DNA from: Chinchilla lanigera
Lineage: Eukaryota; Chordata; Mammalia; Rodentia; Chinchillidae
Length of the DNA: 64,000 nt
Reading direction: 5' to 3'
Assembly: GCF_000276665.1 (NCBI RefSeq)
Contig: NW_004955474.1
Location: 11,648,843 to 11,712,842, forward strand
Shown: positions 1 to 12,541 of the stretch, one piece after another
Numbering within the stretch: position 1 is the first letter of the stretch
Layout of the letters: each line of letters starts with the position of its first letter
Translations under genes and position numbers: made by a program
The notes under the pieces: model-generated
Told to the model about the DNA's origin: nothing
Databases searched by the model: none
What the model saw: the letters and a program-made list of their open reading frames with translations, nothing else

Positions 1-302
1 AAATTTAGGAAGGAAAGGTTTATTTAGCTCACAGTTTGTGGAGATTTCAGTCCATACTTGGCAGGTTACAAGGCAGAGTGGCACATGGCAGAGGGCTACA
101 GCTCATGGCGGCAGAACACAGCAAAGCAACAAGCACAAAAGCAAGGAATGGCCTCAAGCAGCCTCTTCCTTTCCCTTACATATGTAAACTACCCACCCCA
201 GGGCAGGTGTAGCTCTCACACCCATAATCAATCAAACTCTAAAAGCCTGCCCCATGGCCACATGAGGCTTTGGGGGGACACCCAGACACAAACCATAACA
301 GT
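1..302 (-). mobile_element. MaLR-type LTR (cut by window start)
   Basis: On the minus strand it begins tgttatggtttgtgtctg and runs to an aaataaacctttcc poly(A)-signal region, the pattern of rodent MaLR LTRs. Related copies lie at 12376-13331 and 29298-29706. Non-coding. Confidence 0.65.
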
Positions 303-986
303 TTGATATAATTAGTAAGATTTGAAATCAGTTAGCATATATATATGCATATATATGTTCACTGATGTATATATATATTAAACTTTACACCCTACAAATA
401 GGGTTCAGGCCTTCCTACTAAATATTATTCTGCTTCTCTAAAAGAGTAGAAATTTTAAGAGCCACATTTTCTGACTATAGTGTAATTAATGACCAAAATT
501 TTCTAATCAGCCAACGAAAACTTTCATAAGAGGATGGGTGGGACAACCTCAGAGAGAAAATTAGAGCCGAGTGCAGAATATTTACAAAATAAAGAAAAAA
601 AGTACACATCAAAATTTATGGCACAGTGTTCATGCTCTTTTAAAAGGTAACTTCACACATTAAGAAGATTGAAAATAAATGAGCCACTCATTCAGAGTAA
701 GAAGTTATAAAAGAAGAAAAATCAACTTCTTGGAAACCTAAAGAATTTAATAATAATTTTAAGAAGAACAGAAAATTGTATGACTGATGTTTGAATCTGA
801 GAGCTGGTTATTTGGGAGTAAAAATGAAAATTATATGATAGAAAAACCTTTGGTAAACAAAAAAGACAATAATCAGAATTTAAATTTGCTGTAAGGGATA
901 TAGTAGCTTTTAAAAAAAGGTTAGAGAATACAGTTTATAACTTTAATTAGCACGGAGATTTAACAGAAATAAAAATATTTCAGAAT

Positions 987-1194
987 ATATAAATTTTGAG
1001 AGGAGTCCATTTAAAGCACTTTTAATAGTCTATTCTAAATAGATAGAACAGACTATTAAAATAAAAATAAAATATTTCAGAATATATAAAAATATTTTAT
1101 ATATTAAATAAAATATTTCAGAATATAAAAAAATATTTCAGAAATATAAATTTTGAGAGGAGTCCATTTAAAGCACTTTTAATAGTCTATTCTA
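987..1194. repeat. 51-bp direct repeat with adjoining hairpin
   Basis: An identical 51-bp sequence occurs at 987-1037 and 1144-1194. The first copy ends in TTTTAATAGTCTATTCTA (1020-1037), which pairs with 1044-1061 with one mismatch around a 6-base loop. Only AT-rich filler lies between. Confidence 0.85.
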
Positions 1195-1284
1195 ATTTTA
1201 ATGAAATAACTATATAGATAGCCATAGATTTATGTAAACAACAGTATTATTTGAGAATTAGGTGAGTTTACTAAAGACAGTCTG

Positions 1285-1444
1285 GGCTGGGCGTGATGGC
1301 ACACGCCTGTAATCCCAGCACTCGGGAGGCTGAGGCAGGAAGATTGCTTCAAGTTCACGGCCAGCCAGGGAGTCTAAGGCCAACCTGAACTATATAATGA
1401 GATCCTGTCTCAAAAAAAAAAAAAAAGAAAGAAAGAAAGAAAAG
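1285..1444 (+). mobile_element. B1 SINE
   Basis: 7SL-derived sequence (gcacacgcctgtaatcccagcactcgg) with A tail and GAAA run. Confidence 0.85.
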
Positions 1445-1511
1445 GCTAAGGACATTCTGAAATCAGACAGTATAGAATCAGAGCTGTATAAACTTGAGTG
1501 AGATACCATTC

Positions 1512-1606
1512 TGGGGCTGGGGATATAGTTCAGTGGTACAGCACCTGCCTTGTCAAGCACAAGGTTTTGAGTTCAATTCCTGGTACCCCCTGCCCAAAAA
1601 AGAAAG
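1512..1606 (+). mobile_element. ID SINE
   Basis: tRNA-like head (ggggctggggatatagttcagtgg) and box-B-like gagttcaattcctgg, then an A-rich tail. Confidence 0.8.
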
Positions 1607-1807
1607 ATACTACTCTGAACAACAGTTTTCCTATTTGTCAAATGGAAACAGTATCTATGTGGACTATCTCTACTATTTCATAATTTTGCGTATAGTTTAC
1701 AAAAACTAAAAAACTATGAATTCCTTCTTATGCAAAGCATACTAAATATGAAAACTCTAAAGTCCCAAGAAAAGCTACACAAAAGATGAGTATACTGACA
1801 TCCTCCA

Positions 1808-1895
1808 CCCCCTGCCGCCATACCAGGAATCAAACTCACAACCTCGTGCTTGCTAGGTAGGCACTGTGCCGCTGAGCTAAATCCCCAGCCCCTGT
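1808..1895 (-). mobile_element. ID SINE, antisense
   Basis: Reverse complement of the ID consensus, ending ctgagctaaatccccagcccc. Confidence 0.8.
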
Positions 1896-2789
1896 ATGCT
1901 GACATTTTGATGTTTTTTTTTCATTTATTAGAAAGTATTTAATAGAATATTAACATATAGCTATACAGAATAATTTTTGTCTTTGAATTAGGCCTAATAT
2001 TAAAGGAATGGATAGTGTGATCCTCCTATCAAATCATACCCATGTAATATGTTTTAAATTTATATTGTAGAATATTATGTAAAGCATATACTTTAAAAGC
2101 AAAATGTATCCCGAATGCTTATAAAACCAGTCACAAAAAGGTGACACAACTATTATCAAAGTATAAAAACCTACATGTGCTCCATTAACTTTCTGTATGT
2201 GGCAATCATAGCTACAGTTTAAAGCAAAGGGAATAAACATTGTGAATTGAGTGTATTTATTATACTGTATGATACTCTAAATCATGAACTAAAATCACAG
2301 AAAGATTTAGAAAGCCTTTGTACAATACAAGTAAATAATGTTCCAGTCACCTGTAATATTGGCATTGCACATCAACTTTCACTATTTTAAGATGATACTG
2401 AAAACTCTGCGTTGCTAAGTAGAGACGAGTTTCTTGTTTTTATGATTAGTAACATGATCTTCATCCATAGCTTAAACAAACACCATGTAATTGTCCTTTT
2501 AACCCTTACACATTAAAAGGTACCAAGTAAATATATTTTGTATTCTAGAGAGAAATGACAATTTGTGATTTCTATTAAAACAGTAATATTTTGCAGGCAG
2601 GGTTATATATCTTCCAGAAAAGGGCATTCTGAAATAAAAGAACACAGAATATATGCTTTTCAGAAATGCCTGGTTTTGTAGATTTGAAACATCTTTCTTT
2701 TGATGGATTTGGGTTTTATTCATTTACTTTTGTATCTATCCTAATTGTACCCAAAGTTTTTTATTTTTAGGCATATATATATATATTTT

Positions 2790-2995
2790 TTTTTTTTAAT
2801 ATGATACATGATGCTGAACCCATGGCCTTCACACTGAGCTAAACCCCCTAGGCCTTTTTTTGAATTTTTAATTTTAGAACAGGGTCTCACTAAGTTACTA
2901 GGTTACCCAGGCTGGGCTCAAACTTGCACTATTCCTGCCTCAGGCTCCCAGAGTGCAGGGATTACTGACATGTACTCCTACGCCCAGCTGCAGAT
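2790..2995 (-). mobile_element. B1-ID dimer, antisense
   Basis: On the minus strand a B1 is followed by a shortened ID; diverged, so old. Confidence 0.7.
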
Positions 2996-3344
2996 TCTCC
3001 ATATATATGGAAAACTGGTCCATTGATTTCACTACATTTATCTATCCTGTGCTTTTCTGTGTGTTAATGTTCCCACACATGTGCCTTTCTGTACTCATAC
3101 TTAAGTGACAGAATTTGTGTCCCTGGAAATGAAATGTCAGGTATTTTGATCTTCATTGTCAATGACATATGTGGATAATAACACATTTAATGCATATGGG
3201 GCAAAGTGTGCATGCTGTATTTTGTGTCCCAAATAAACTATATGGTAAATTTTCTTTTCTATGTGTATCCTACTTTATTTCAAATCAAGAGATCTAATTA
3301 AAGAATCACTTGTAGAGAGGCATCTGTGTATCTTATATGTACTT

Positions 3345-3528
3345 TTTTCTGGTACTATAATTGAACACTGCATCTTCAGTTTGAGCTACATCCCTAGCCC
3401 TTTTTTATTTTTTATGTTGAAATAGTGTTTTGCTAATTTGCTGAGGCTAGGCTTGAACTTGTGACCCTCTTGCCTCAGCCTCTTAGACTGCTGGGATTAC
3501 AGGCATGTGCCACCATACCTGGCCATAC
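3345..3528 (-). mobile_element. B1-ID dimer, antisense
   Basis: Minus-strand B1 (tgctgggattacaggcatg region at its 5' end) followed by a shortened ID. Confidence 0.75.
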
Positions 3529-4826
3529 AAATTTTAGAGGTAATATTGCTGAGCATAATAGCCTAGGGAAATACAGTTTTAATATTGCTAACAGAAATAA
3601 ATACTAAACACATGTAAATATGTTATAGAATGTATTTCAAAGTAGGCTTAGAATCTATTTTAAGTGGCCATATGATAGAATATCCAGTTTCATCATCACC
3701 CGTAAAATAGGCTTAAGTAATGAAATTAGCACCACTGTTGGGGTTTGCTCATGAGCTTACTTTTTTCACTTTTGAATGCTTGCTTTATCAACACTAGGAA
3801 ATGAGCTCTTCCATTACCCACGGTGATAGAGCATAAGAAACTCTCTCACCAAGTCAATATGAAAAATGTATTCTTATTTGTGTGTGAGGTTAAAAAGCAG
3901 GCCCCCTGTAGATAAAAGAAACTATGATCTTTCTCTTTAACTTGTTTGCTTATTGTCTCGATACTTTTTGCTTTTTGGATATCTTAGAATTTCCTCCATG
4001 AGTCAAATATAGCTATGGCATTTCTTATTGCTATCATTAAATTTTTATAGAAATCTTGTTATTGGTGAATTGTTAAACACCTTTTGGTATCTAATAAACC
4101 ATAAACGTGGCTGATACTGTGTCATAAAACTAAATGTGTGTTTTATAATGACTTAAACTTTAGGCCAATAAGCTTGAATCTGAGGTTGTTTTATAAACTT
4201 TAGAGTTAAATGAAACCACAGAGATCCCTCACCAACCTTTCATTTTCTGTATGAAGAAACCAGTCCAAAGCCGCAAAGCTAACCAACAACCTGCCTATGA
4301 TTTCAGACAATGAACTTCAGAACCAAGACCACAGCTTCATTTTCTGATTCCCAACTGGAAATGTTTTTTTCTCATAATTCATTAAAAGGCGTGGAATTAT
4401 AAACAAGTTACATAAACTAGCAACTCCAAAGAACTATTAAAAACATAAAATATAAATTTATCATAACTCTGATCTAAAATAAATACACTGGCAAAATGAA
4501 TGTGATTTAACTATTGATTTATTGACTTCTGCCTCCTGAGGAAGACTGTACTATTGACTGAGATGACTCAGGCCATTTTTCTTTTAAGCTATGGAGGAAA
4601 TTTTAATGTAGTGTGTTTTCATTCACCAAGGTGAGCGTGAAGTTTTTCCTGTCTTACCCTTATTACTTTCCTTGATTTGAATGTTTGAAAACAGCCATGT
4701 GATAGCAAAGTAGTGAGTTTTTAAGGAATTTTTAGTTGAAAGGATCAAGAACGTCCCTATACAAAGTGTCTTCTGTAAACCCACAGCGTCCAAATCCCTG
4801 GAGAGTTTATTTAAAATGCAGAATCT

Positions 4827-4905
4827 GGACAGGGATGTAGCTCAGCGGTAGAGCACTTACCTAGTGTATGTGAGGCCCTGGGTTCCATCTCCAACACCAA
4901 TTTTA
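4827..4905 (+). mobile_element. ID SINE, older subtype
   Basis: agggatgtagctcagcggtagagcac with a tgtgaggccctgggttcc core. Confidence 0.75.
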
Positions 4906-5133
4906 AAAAACCCTTAGTTTCTCCTTCCTTAGACGGAGACCTCCTGAATCGCAGTATGTGCACAGATTAACAAGTCCTGGGGGATTCCTACAGACACTGG
5001 GGTTTGAAAACCACTTACTTAGACAGAAACCTGAAAATCTGACCCTCGTTATTGCCTTTTTCTTCTCTCTTTCTTCTTCACTTTTCTTTGCCTCTCCCCA
5101 CCCTAAAAAAAGAACAACAGCAACAAAATCAGT

Positions 5134-5229
5134 CTGGGGCTGGAGGTTATAGTTCACTGGTAGAGTGCTTGCCAGTTTGTGCAAGGCCCCGGATTGGCTC
5201 CTCAGCCCTGCAAAAACAAACAAAAAAAA
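5134..5229 (+). mobile_element. ID SINE
   Basis: tctggggctggaggttatag head, diverged middle, A-rich tail. Confidence 0.75.
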
Positions 5230-5704
5230 TACATCGGTCTGCTTTCATAGGCCAAAAGAAGGGTAGGTCAAAAGTGTAAAAGGGAGGGGAGGAAATACAG
5301 CTCTTCATTCTAGGATCCACGGGGACTAACTGGCTAATGATTTATCTTTGGAATGTTGTTTAGCATCTAGCAGGACTGTATTCTTTTCCTCTTCTGATTT
5401 CCCCCAAATCATTCACATTTGTCCCACAACCAAGATTGTGTAACCGTACTGAGACCCGGAGTATAGGAGTTAATTGTACAGTGTTGCATTTACAGAGGGT
5501 GAGCCACAAAACATCAAAAGCGGGGACGGCCTGTTCCAGTAAGGACTGAGAGCCACACGGGATTTATTGTTGGTTTTGTGCTGTGAAGAACGGGCGGCAG
5601 GAGGCAGAGGAGAAACAGCCGTGATGAAAAGCAAAGTGAAATAGTAAATCCGGGCCTCCATATACAAAGAGGATGGCAGTGTGTTTTGCTTCTCATGAGT
5701 AATG

Positions 5705-5925
5705 AATTGAAAGACAGTTGCACAGTCATTAAGAGAGGCACAGAGCTCAGACTCTTGGGTCAAATCCCAGCTCATCTATTTCTTGGCTATATGGCTGTAG
5801 ACTAGTTATTCAACCCCTTAATCTCATCTGAAAACAGTTGTGCCCACCTCCCAGGGCGATTATAAAGAATAAATGAGAAAATCTATGTAAAAAGTACTTA
5901 GCACAGTGTCTGAAACATGTTAGGG
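5705..5925 (+). mobile_element. MIR SINE fragment
   Basis: The conserved MIR core is seen: tcaaatcccagctc, attcaaccccttaatctcatctg, and agtacttagcacagtg. Confidence 0.65.
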
Positions 5926-7305
5926 CATTTTTATGTATTTACTTATTTTAGGATTGGTCAAATTGGCTTCCTTTTGTACAAAAGCATGATTTTATGATTT
6001 CCATGTCAGTGGCCACAGCAAAGACTTGCAACTTGAACTAAAGCAAATGATGTAGGCTAAAGTGTGTTCACTGTGCACCTCTGGGGTACTGAGCACCATG
6101 CTGGGTATGGTGGTGGCAGAGGTAAGGAGCGCAGTGAGAGAAAACGCCTACTATCATGTAAACCCCTTGAGACGCTTCAGTGCTGGATGGGAAATGGAAA
6201 TGCACATTTAACACTGGAGAAAAGCCTCAGAGCTGAGGCCAAAACAGCGTGTTCATATGTTGAAAATTATACAGGATACATGAAGATATTCAGAGAGACT
6301 GACAGGCAACCATCAGTATTGATCATTAACAATAGCTTTGATCTTTCTCACTTGTCTTCTATAAATGGGGAAGAAAAAGGACAGAACTGTGAGGTAAAAC
6401 TATAGTTTGTCAAACTATAATTTATTCATAAGTTTTTTGATCTGCTCAGTGCTTAAACCTCTTTTACACGTAACAACGTTTGAAGGTAAGCACTAGGGAC
6501 CATTGTGGGAGAAAATGATGATTCAGGACCCTGCAAGTAGCTGCCGGCCTCAGCCCTTGGCTGTGTTATGTGAAAGCAGAGCATAGGCACTCAGGGCGCG
6601 CCGCCGCAGTGCTGGGTACTTTTTTCATTCTATGCTGACCCCTTTCTCATTCTTTCAAAAGACTTCAGACTTTGGAGAATATAGGGAAGAAGAGGGAATT
6701 TATAAATGCTCAACTGTTAAGACAGCCAGCCAGTTTCCTTCTTGAGGACCTTCAGCAGGAAGGGGGACCTCGAAGAGGCAGTTTAGAAATAACTGTGTTG
6801 AAATAGTACTGGTTCTCTGTTCTCTATCCCTGTGGTCCCTGCTGCTTCCCACTTGTTCCGAGCAGTTCTACAGAGATGTTTCTGTCTGCAGGCCTGGGGA
6901 TGGGTGAATTTAGGGTGGAGACAGCAGCAAATCAGTGGGACCGGCAACAGGTAGGTGGGCAGCAGGGTTTGCATTAACACTTCGAGAAAATGGAAAGAAA
7001 GACCAGGTCTGCGGCAGTAGGTGAGAGCAAAGAGATGGTGTTCCAAGGTCGATTGTGAAACTGTCTGTGCTGGACGTCTCCACAAGGAGAAGAGGCCACT
7101 GTTCGGGAATGGGCACCCAGGGCCACTTCTGTGCCCAGAAACGGGTGTGAATGAGCAGCCAGCAGGGGACGTTAAACGTCGCGTGCGGGCCCGGAGGTGC
7201 TGGCTGAGCCTTCAGCCTGTGATTCCCCCGGACATGCGGGTCCGCATCTGTGATCCTGTGCCCAACCTGCAGCTAACTTTCCTTCTCTTTTCTTCTCTTC
7301 CGCAG

Positions 7306-7347
7306 CGCTCATGTATCCCAAGTCAGCAATGTTTCCACAACTGGAGA
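7306..7347 (+). CDS. FAM13A: FAM13A exon 1 of window (AHVSQVSNVSTTG-E)
   Basis: A 42-bp exon after a pyrimidine-rich tract and CAG at 7303-7305, followed by gtaagt. It starts with the last base of a split Ser codon, encodes AHVSQVSNVSTTG, and ends with two bases of a Glu codon completed in exon 2. This matches the region just after the short linker that follows the RhoGAP part in long FAM13A. The exon is too small to be seen as an open frame by itself. Phase and the family match both support it. Confidence 0.93.
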
Positions 7348-7924
7348 GTAAGTTATTTGTGTTGGGTTGGGCTTTTGTGTTTTGAGTTCTTTTTAATTCG
7401 CTTTCCCATTTATTAAATAGAAACAGAAATAATTCTAGTGTTGCACAGTACTGGAAAACTAAGATGGTGAGCAACCAGTGATTTTTAAGCTACCTGTGTA
7501 CAGAGGATAGTACTAAAGAAGTGTTCCTCCTTGAGCTTGGGTGGCTATGAGGTTAGAGGCAACTCCACCACTTAAACTCCAGATTTCTGTTTATCTCATT
7601 GAAAATAATGCCAGGGTCAGTTAATATTTGCAAGGCAGTCTTTGTGCTCTGGAAAGCATCTTGCACTGGAGACGTATTTCATGTGCTAACCGTGTCTTTA
7701 CTTCCTGCTTCCTTCATCTTTTCATCCTATTGAGCCTGTCTCTATTTCTCAAGTGCCTGCAGTGTGCTGTGCAGTTTTAGATGTGTAACGTCAGATGTGC
7801 GTCCAAGCTCTGCCCTCACCGACCTTGCAGTCCTTCTCACGGGGGTGCAGAAAAGAAAGCAAATTAGTGGTGGCCACAAGCCCGGTCTTCACCAGGCAGA
7901 GCAGTGCTGTGCTAGTTGTGTCCA

Positions 7925-8365
7925 ACACGTCTTTTTCACTTGCACTTAGAATCCAAACTCCTTCTTCTGCCCGTGCCACCCAGTGCTCTTCAGCCACCTG
8001 ACGTCTCTTGCTGAACTAAATCAGGCTTTTTTCTGCCTCAGCGGCTTGGTATTGGCTGTTGTCAGCCTACCCAGATCTTTCTTACCATTCATTTTTTGTT
8101 CAAATATCATTTTGTGGGGCATCTATCCTTGACCCTCTTCCCATTCTCCAAACCTGTGCTTGGTGTTTTAGAGAGTGTCCCACTGTCGGGAATTCTATTG
8201 CTGTATTTGCTTATTATCTGTCTTGCCTTATACGAATGTAAGTTCCATAAACACAGGAGCATAATCTTCATGTTCCTTGTGGTCTCCTTCACACCAAGAC
8301 AAGTGTCTGGCATGTATTAAGCACTAACTAAATGTTTGTCAAGTGACTGATGAGTGAGTCCTGGC
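7925..8365 (+). mobile_element. L2-type LINE 3' fragment
   Basis: Ends with the typical aagttccataaacacagg ... ggcatgtattaagcactaactaaatgtttgtc pattern of L2 tails. Old and diverged. Confidence 0.5.
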
Positions 8366-8831
8366 CCCAAGATGTTTCTATCACTCCTAGTTCTCTTCCT
8401 TTCTTGCTGGAACAGGCAGGGGCTTTTGGGAGCATCTTCCTTTGGCAGGGGTCAGGGGTAGGAGATGGAGAGGGTGTGCTGCCATAGGAGGAGAGAAGGG
8501 TTAGAAGCAGCACTGATTGGAATGAATTTGGATCTAAAACAATAGATTTTTTTTTTTCTTCCTTGTTGGGTGAAGGCAGGATTGACTTCCCTTAGCTTTG
8601 CCAATTTTGAACATTCCAGAACTGTACAAAGACTGACACATTCCTTTTTTATTTCCTAATAGCCTTTCCATCTTATATGTCTTACATAGTTTGGGAAACC
8701 ATAACTTAGTCTGTGTGCACATACTAATTTACACATTCCTTGGTACCACTATTAGGTAATCTTGGACTACTTGGGACACACACATAAAAAAAAAAAACCA
8801 AAAAATTGTTTTTGTTTGAAGGGTGGGGTTT

Positions 8832-8967
8832 GAAACAGGGTCTCACTGTGTGGTTCAGGCTAGCCTGGAACTCACTGTGTAACCCAGACTGGCCTGAAAT
8901 TCACAGCAGTCCTCCTGCCTCAGCCTCCCAAGTGCTGGGATTATAGGTATGAGCCACCACAGACTCA
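8832..8967 (-). mobile_element. B1 SINE with internal duplication, antisense
   Basis: Two copies of the gcctggaactcactgtgt / gcctgaaattcacagcag motif side by side, the rodent B1 duplication. Confidence 0.8.
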
Positions 8968-9985
8968 AATAAAATTTCTAGGGCCCAACTTAATGAGACT
9001 ATACTTGCTCATTGTCTTAAAATATTTTAATAAAATTTGAAGCAACTGTTAGTCTACCATAAAACTATACTTGGAAAACCTTAAGTTCTCAAAACCTGTC
9101 TTAGAGAACAGAACTTCTCAGGGTAAGCATTTTTTTTAAATGTGTGTGATTCTTTTTCAAGTGAAGAAAAATATGCTTTGCAGAGTGTAAGAATTTTCCC
9201 TGGTAGCTTTTTTAGAATTAAATGATGATAAAAACATTTAGACATATAGACACCTTTTAAAGTGATACCATTTGTATCTTATTCTGGGTCCTTTTTAGCT
9301 CTTTGCATTAACTGTTTCTTCAGGCTGAACAAAGTAAATCCGTCCTTTCAACTGGAATATATTTTGGGTTGTGTTTACTACAACCTCGGTTTTGTACATC
9401 ACAGCTTACTTAACTAGAGGGGAAGAATGGTTGTGCTATACTGTTATGAGGTGTAATTGTCCTGACAAGCTGGAGAGTTTTTCTAAGTGGCATTATTTCC
9501 TATATCGTTTATTTAATGGGATTCTAAATCTATAATAGATATCCTAAAACTATTTCTGCCAGTTTGCTTTGTAAATCATGTTGACATCCTCTGCAGAATT
9601 GGTATGGAATCTGGAGGAAACTTGTCTTTGTAAGAATATGTTTATTATTATTCTACAAGGAAAAAAAATCTTTGCTCTTTCTGCCTTTTATTAAAGAACT
9701 CTTATTTCTCGAATATTTTGTAATTGCTGCTAGATTTATCATGAGCATTTCAGTAATTCTGGTTCACAAAGATGAGAAACACAGTTCTCAAATTGTTGGA
9801 GTTTGTCCAGTTGTGCTTTTAATGCACAATGGGAGTATCTTTAGATTTGTGCATCATACTCTGTGTTTGCTTATGAAATAGGAAATAGAGGTATTTCCAA
9901 AGTCGGGGTGTATGTCTTTGAAGGAAATCACTGGTAAATTTGATTGCCTGAGTGGCTCGTTGTTTGCTTTTTGTTTTGTAACCAG

Positions 9986-10165
9986 ACTCTTAGAAAGAAC
10001 CATCCGGACCGCTGTAGAACAGCATCTTTTTGATGTTAATAATGCTGGAGGGCAAAGCTCGGAAGATTCAGAGTCGGGATCTTCATCAGCTTCTTCTGCC
10101 ACCTCCACCAGGCAGCGCCGCCGCCAGTGCAAGGACCCGGATGAGGCTCTACGTGGAAGAGAGCA
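9986..10165 (+). CDS. FAM13A: FAM13A exon 2 of window (Ser-rich acidic then basic patch)
   Basis: A 180-bp exon, acceptor accag and donor gtaag, with one base completing Glu14 at the 5' end and two bases left over at the 3' end. It encodes residues 15-73: a short amphipathic stretch (LLERTIRTAVEQHLFD), then a run of Ser, Glu and Asp (SSEDSESGSSS) suited to CK2 phosphorylation, then a basic cluster RQRRRQ. The segment is predicted to be mostly disordered. Both ends carry the same phase, so skipping this exon would keep the frame. Confidence 0.95.
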
Positions 10166-10665
10166 GTAAGTTGACACCAGTGATTTTTGCCTGGATTTTC
10201 TCTGCTCCTTTTAAAAATGCAGTTAAATCTGTGACTATGTTATCGTCACGCCTCTTGCTCCTCTCCCTTTTCAGTATTTAGGTTAAAACTTTAAAAGTTT
10301 ACAATTTGACTGTTCAAAACTTGGCTAACACTTAGAAACTCCTAGACGATTGGTGAATGCCTCAGTTGCATCAGGATGCTCGGTGTGCTGTGGCTGCCAC
10401 CTTGGATTTCATACATCTCACATTTCCTCCTGAATGTCTTGATGTGGAGAGATCCCAAACCATGGCAGGAGAAAGCTGCCCTATGCCTGTGGGAAGCAGG
10501 TTTTACCTTGCTAGTTAACATAAGTTGATTGCTAAACCAGTTTATCAGTCAGCGGATTTCTCCCTTATATTGACCTGATAAAGTACTAGAACATCCCTCT
10601 AATCTGACACTTGGTTACATTTTAGTACAAGAAAGTTTGAACTAAAGTCTAACCGTTGTAGTCAG

Positions 10666-11465
10666 GATTTTGCAAGGGAAATAATTTAATGCAGGACACA
10701 TAACTTATAGGATTATTTTATAGTAGTCACCCAAAGAGTCAAGTACAAAAGAGTGCAGGAAATCTGTCCACACCCTGAAGACCCAAAGAATCCAGCTGAG
10801 GGCCGGGATCCCATCACAATGTTCTGGATGAGTCCAGCTGAATGACAATGCCCCCCAAGGAGTCCAACTGGAGGTCTGGAGGCCTAGAGCCCACAGCATG
10901 TAGCTGTTTCATGGATGTGTGCAGGAAAGGCCCAAAGGTCAGTGGTGGAAGTTAGAAAGTCTGTGTCACTGGGATGAAGGATCTGTGTTAGCAGGCTGAG
11001 GGACCTTCACTGGAGCCAGGAAGCAACACTGGATTTAAGAACCAGAATTCCCCCAAAAGTACCACAGCCATCCTCAGCGATGGCAAGGACCCAAGCTCCT
11101 CTGATGATGAGACGAGCCGAGTTCATATCAGGAAAGCCAGTGCAACAAGCTTCTCCAGGACATTGAACAATGCACTATCTTCCCCTCTGGAGCCAGAAAG
11201 CCATGCGCAAAGTAAGGACCAGAGCTCCCCCAAAGTGAACCATAGCTATTCTCAGAGACAATAAGGTCCCAAGCTCCTCTGATGATGGGAACAGCCAAGT
11301 TCGTATCAGGAAAGCCAGCATAACAAGCTCCTCCAGGAAAAATACAGCCCTACTTCTTTCTCTCAAGTTCTCCTTTTTATTTTGTTGGCAGGTGGGCCCT
11401 CCTCCACGCTGATTTAGTTCAGCTGGGTGTTATAAGTTGACCACCAATTGTCAATCCACCACAAT
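10666..11465. repeat. unclassified 0.8-kb repeat, copy A
   Basis: Homologous along its whole length to 14273-15105, in the same orientation. Within it, a unit of about 170 bp starting at the 'accagaattcccccaaaag' segment is followed by a similar unit starting 'accagagctcccccaaag'. I do not recognise the family; it could be an LTR of an endogenous element. Confidence 0.8.
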
Positions 11466-12375
11466 CTACTCCTAGTCAACTTGATAACTGTACACATTTC
11501 CTTAATCCATAGTCTCTAGTGGCAGATTTGTGAAAAGTTAACATGTCTTGTTCTATTCAGATTTACATTAATATAAAAGTTACATATATACAATTCTTAT
11601 TGCACTCATTTCTGCACAAAAAGTAAAGTACTTAAAGGGTGGTCAAAACTCAAGGTTAAAACATAATACCTTGACTAATTAATCTGATTACAAACATATC
11701 TAAAAATGACATTAAAATCATATTAAAAGAACTATTACAATCAGAGTCCTTGCTTCCCATTAACTTTTAACCATACGTCATGGCAAGACTAAAAAACAGG
11801 AATCTCCTGCAATGCAGATACACTCTTATATTCAGGTGAAAGTCTTCAGTTCATTTTTCCATTGTCCTGTTCTTCTCAACAGCCATGTTCTCCCATTTTC
11901 CAACCTTGCAATCCACAGCTCCACTACAGCCTTCCCTCTGACCAAATGCTTCAAATCACCATGCTGGCTCTTTACTCTTAATTTCAAACATAGATTTGGC
12001 TGGCCAAAAGCTCTCAACAGTAACCATGCCAATGTCCCAACAGTGGACTGCACTGAAATGTTTCTGCTCCCAGGCAGTACCTCTAAACACAAGCAAAATG
12101 CAGACCAATTTCCTGCCAAAGCACAGTATGCTACCTGGGATCCAGCAGCCAATGCAGTTCTTCTCAAGGGAAGCCTCCTGAGCCTCATCTTAACCAGCAG
12201 CATTCCCATCAATGCTCTGATTTTCCAGGCCCTGAGCAGAGTCTTCCATATAGGTTACAGCTCATAGGGGCTGCTTCTAGGCCAGTTTCTCAAAACCTTT
12301 CCAAGTTAATTCCCAAGGCTCTTAAGACATATGGCTAGGTATCACACCAATGATCCCACTCTGCTGGTACCAATT
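11466..12375 (-). mobile_element. MaLR internal sequence (partial)
   Basis: Read on the minus strand it follows the LTR at 12376 with ttggtaccagcagagtggg, like the start of MaLR/ERVL internal regions, and includes an ORF remnant (11832-12212) without a recognised intact protein. Broken and old. The limit near 11466 is approximate. Confidence 0.5.
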
Positions 12376-12541
12376 TTGTCTGGTTTACTTTTCTCTCATT
12401 GCTGAGACAAAATACCCAACACCCAAAATTAAAGAGAGAAAGGTTTATTTAGCTCACAGTTTGTGGAGGTTTCAGTCTGTAACCAGGTAGCTCCAAGGCA
12501 GGGTGGTGTGGCTGAGGGGCAACTGTTTGTGGCAGTGGAAT

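Larger units (their letters stand above)
1..7305 (+). other. intron upstream of exon 1 (5' end outside window)
   Basis: No coding exon is visible. The preceding FAM13A exon (ending in the serine whose last base opens exon 1) is not found, so this is the 3' end of a longer intron. It holds a MaLR LTR, a B1, four or more IDs, two B1-ID dimers and a MIR, plus AT-rich unique sequence. The stretch from about 6000 to 7305 has no repeat I recognise. It ends in a pyrimidine tract and CAG at 7305. Confidence 0.8.
7348..9985 (+). other. intron 1 of window
   Basis: About 2.6 kb. It contains an old L2-type fragment (7925-8365), an antisense B1 (8832-8967) and otherwise AT-rich unique sequence with no recognised feature. 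It ends in a T-rich tract and ACCAG. Confidence 0.8.

Noticed and set aside
11832..12212. 126-codon open frame on the minus strand
   Set aside because: It follows the MaLR LTR and looks like internal MaLR sequence, not a host gene; no recognised domain.
11812..12267. 151-codon open frame on the + strand
   Set aside because: It lies antisense in MaLR internal sequence, with no splice or family support.
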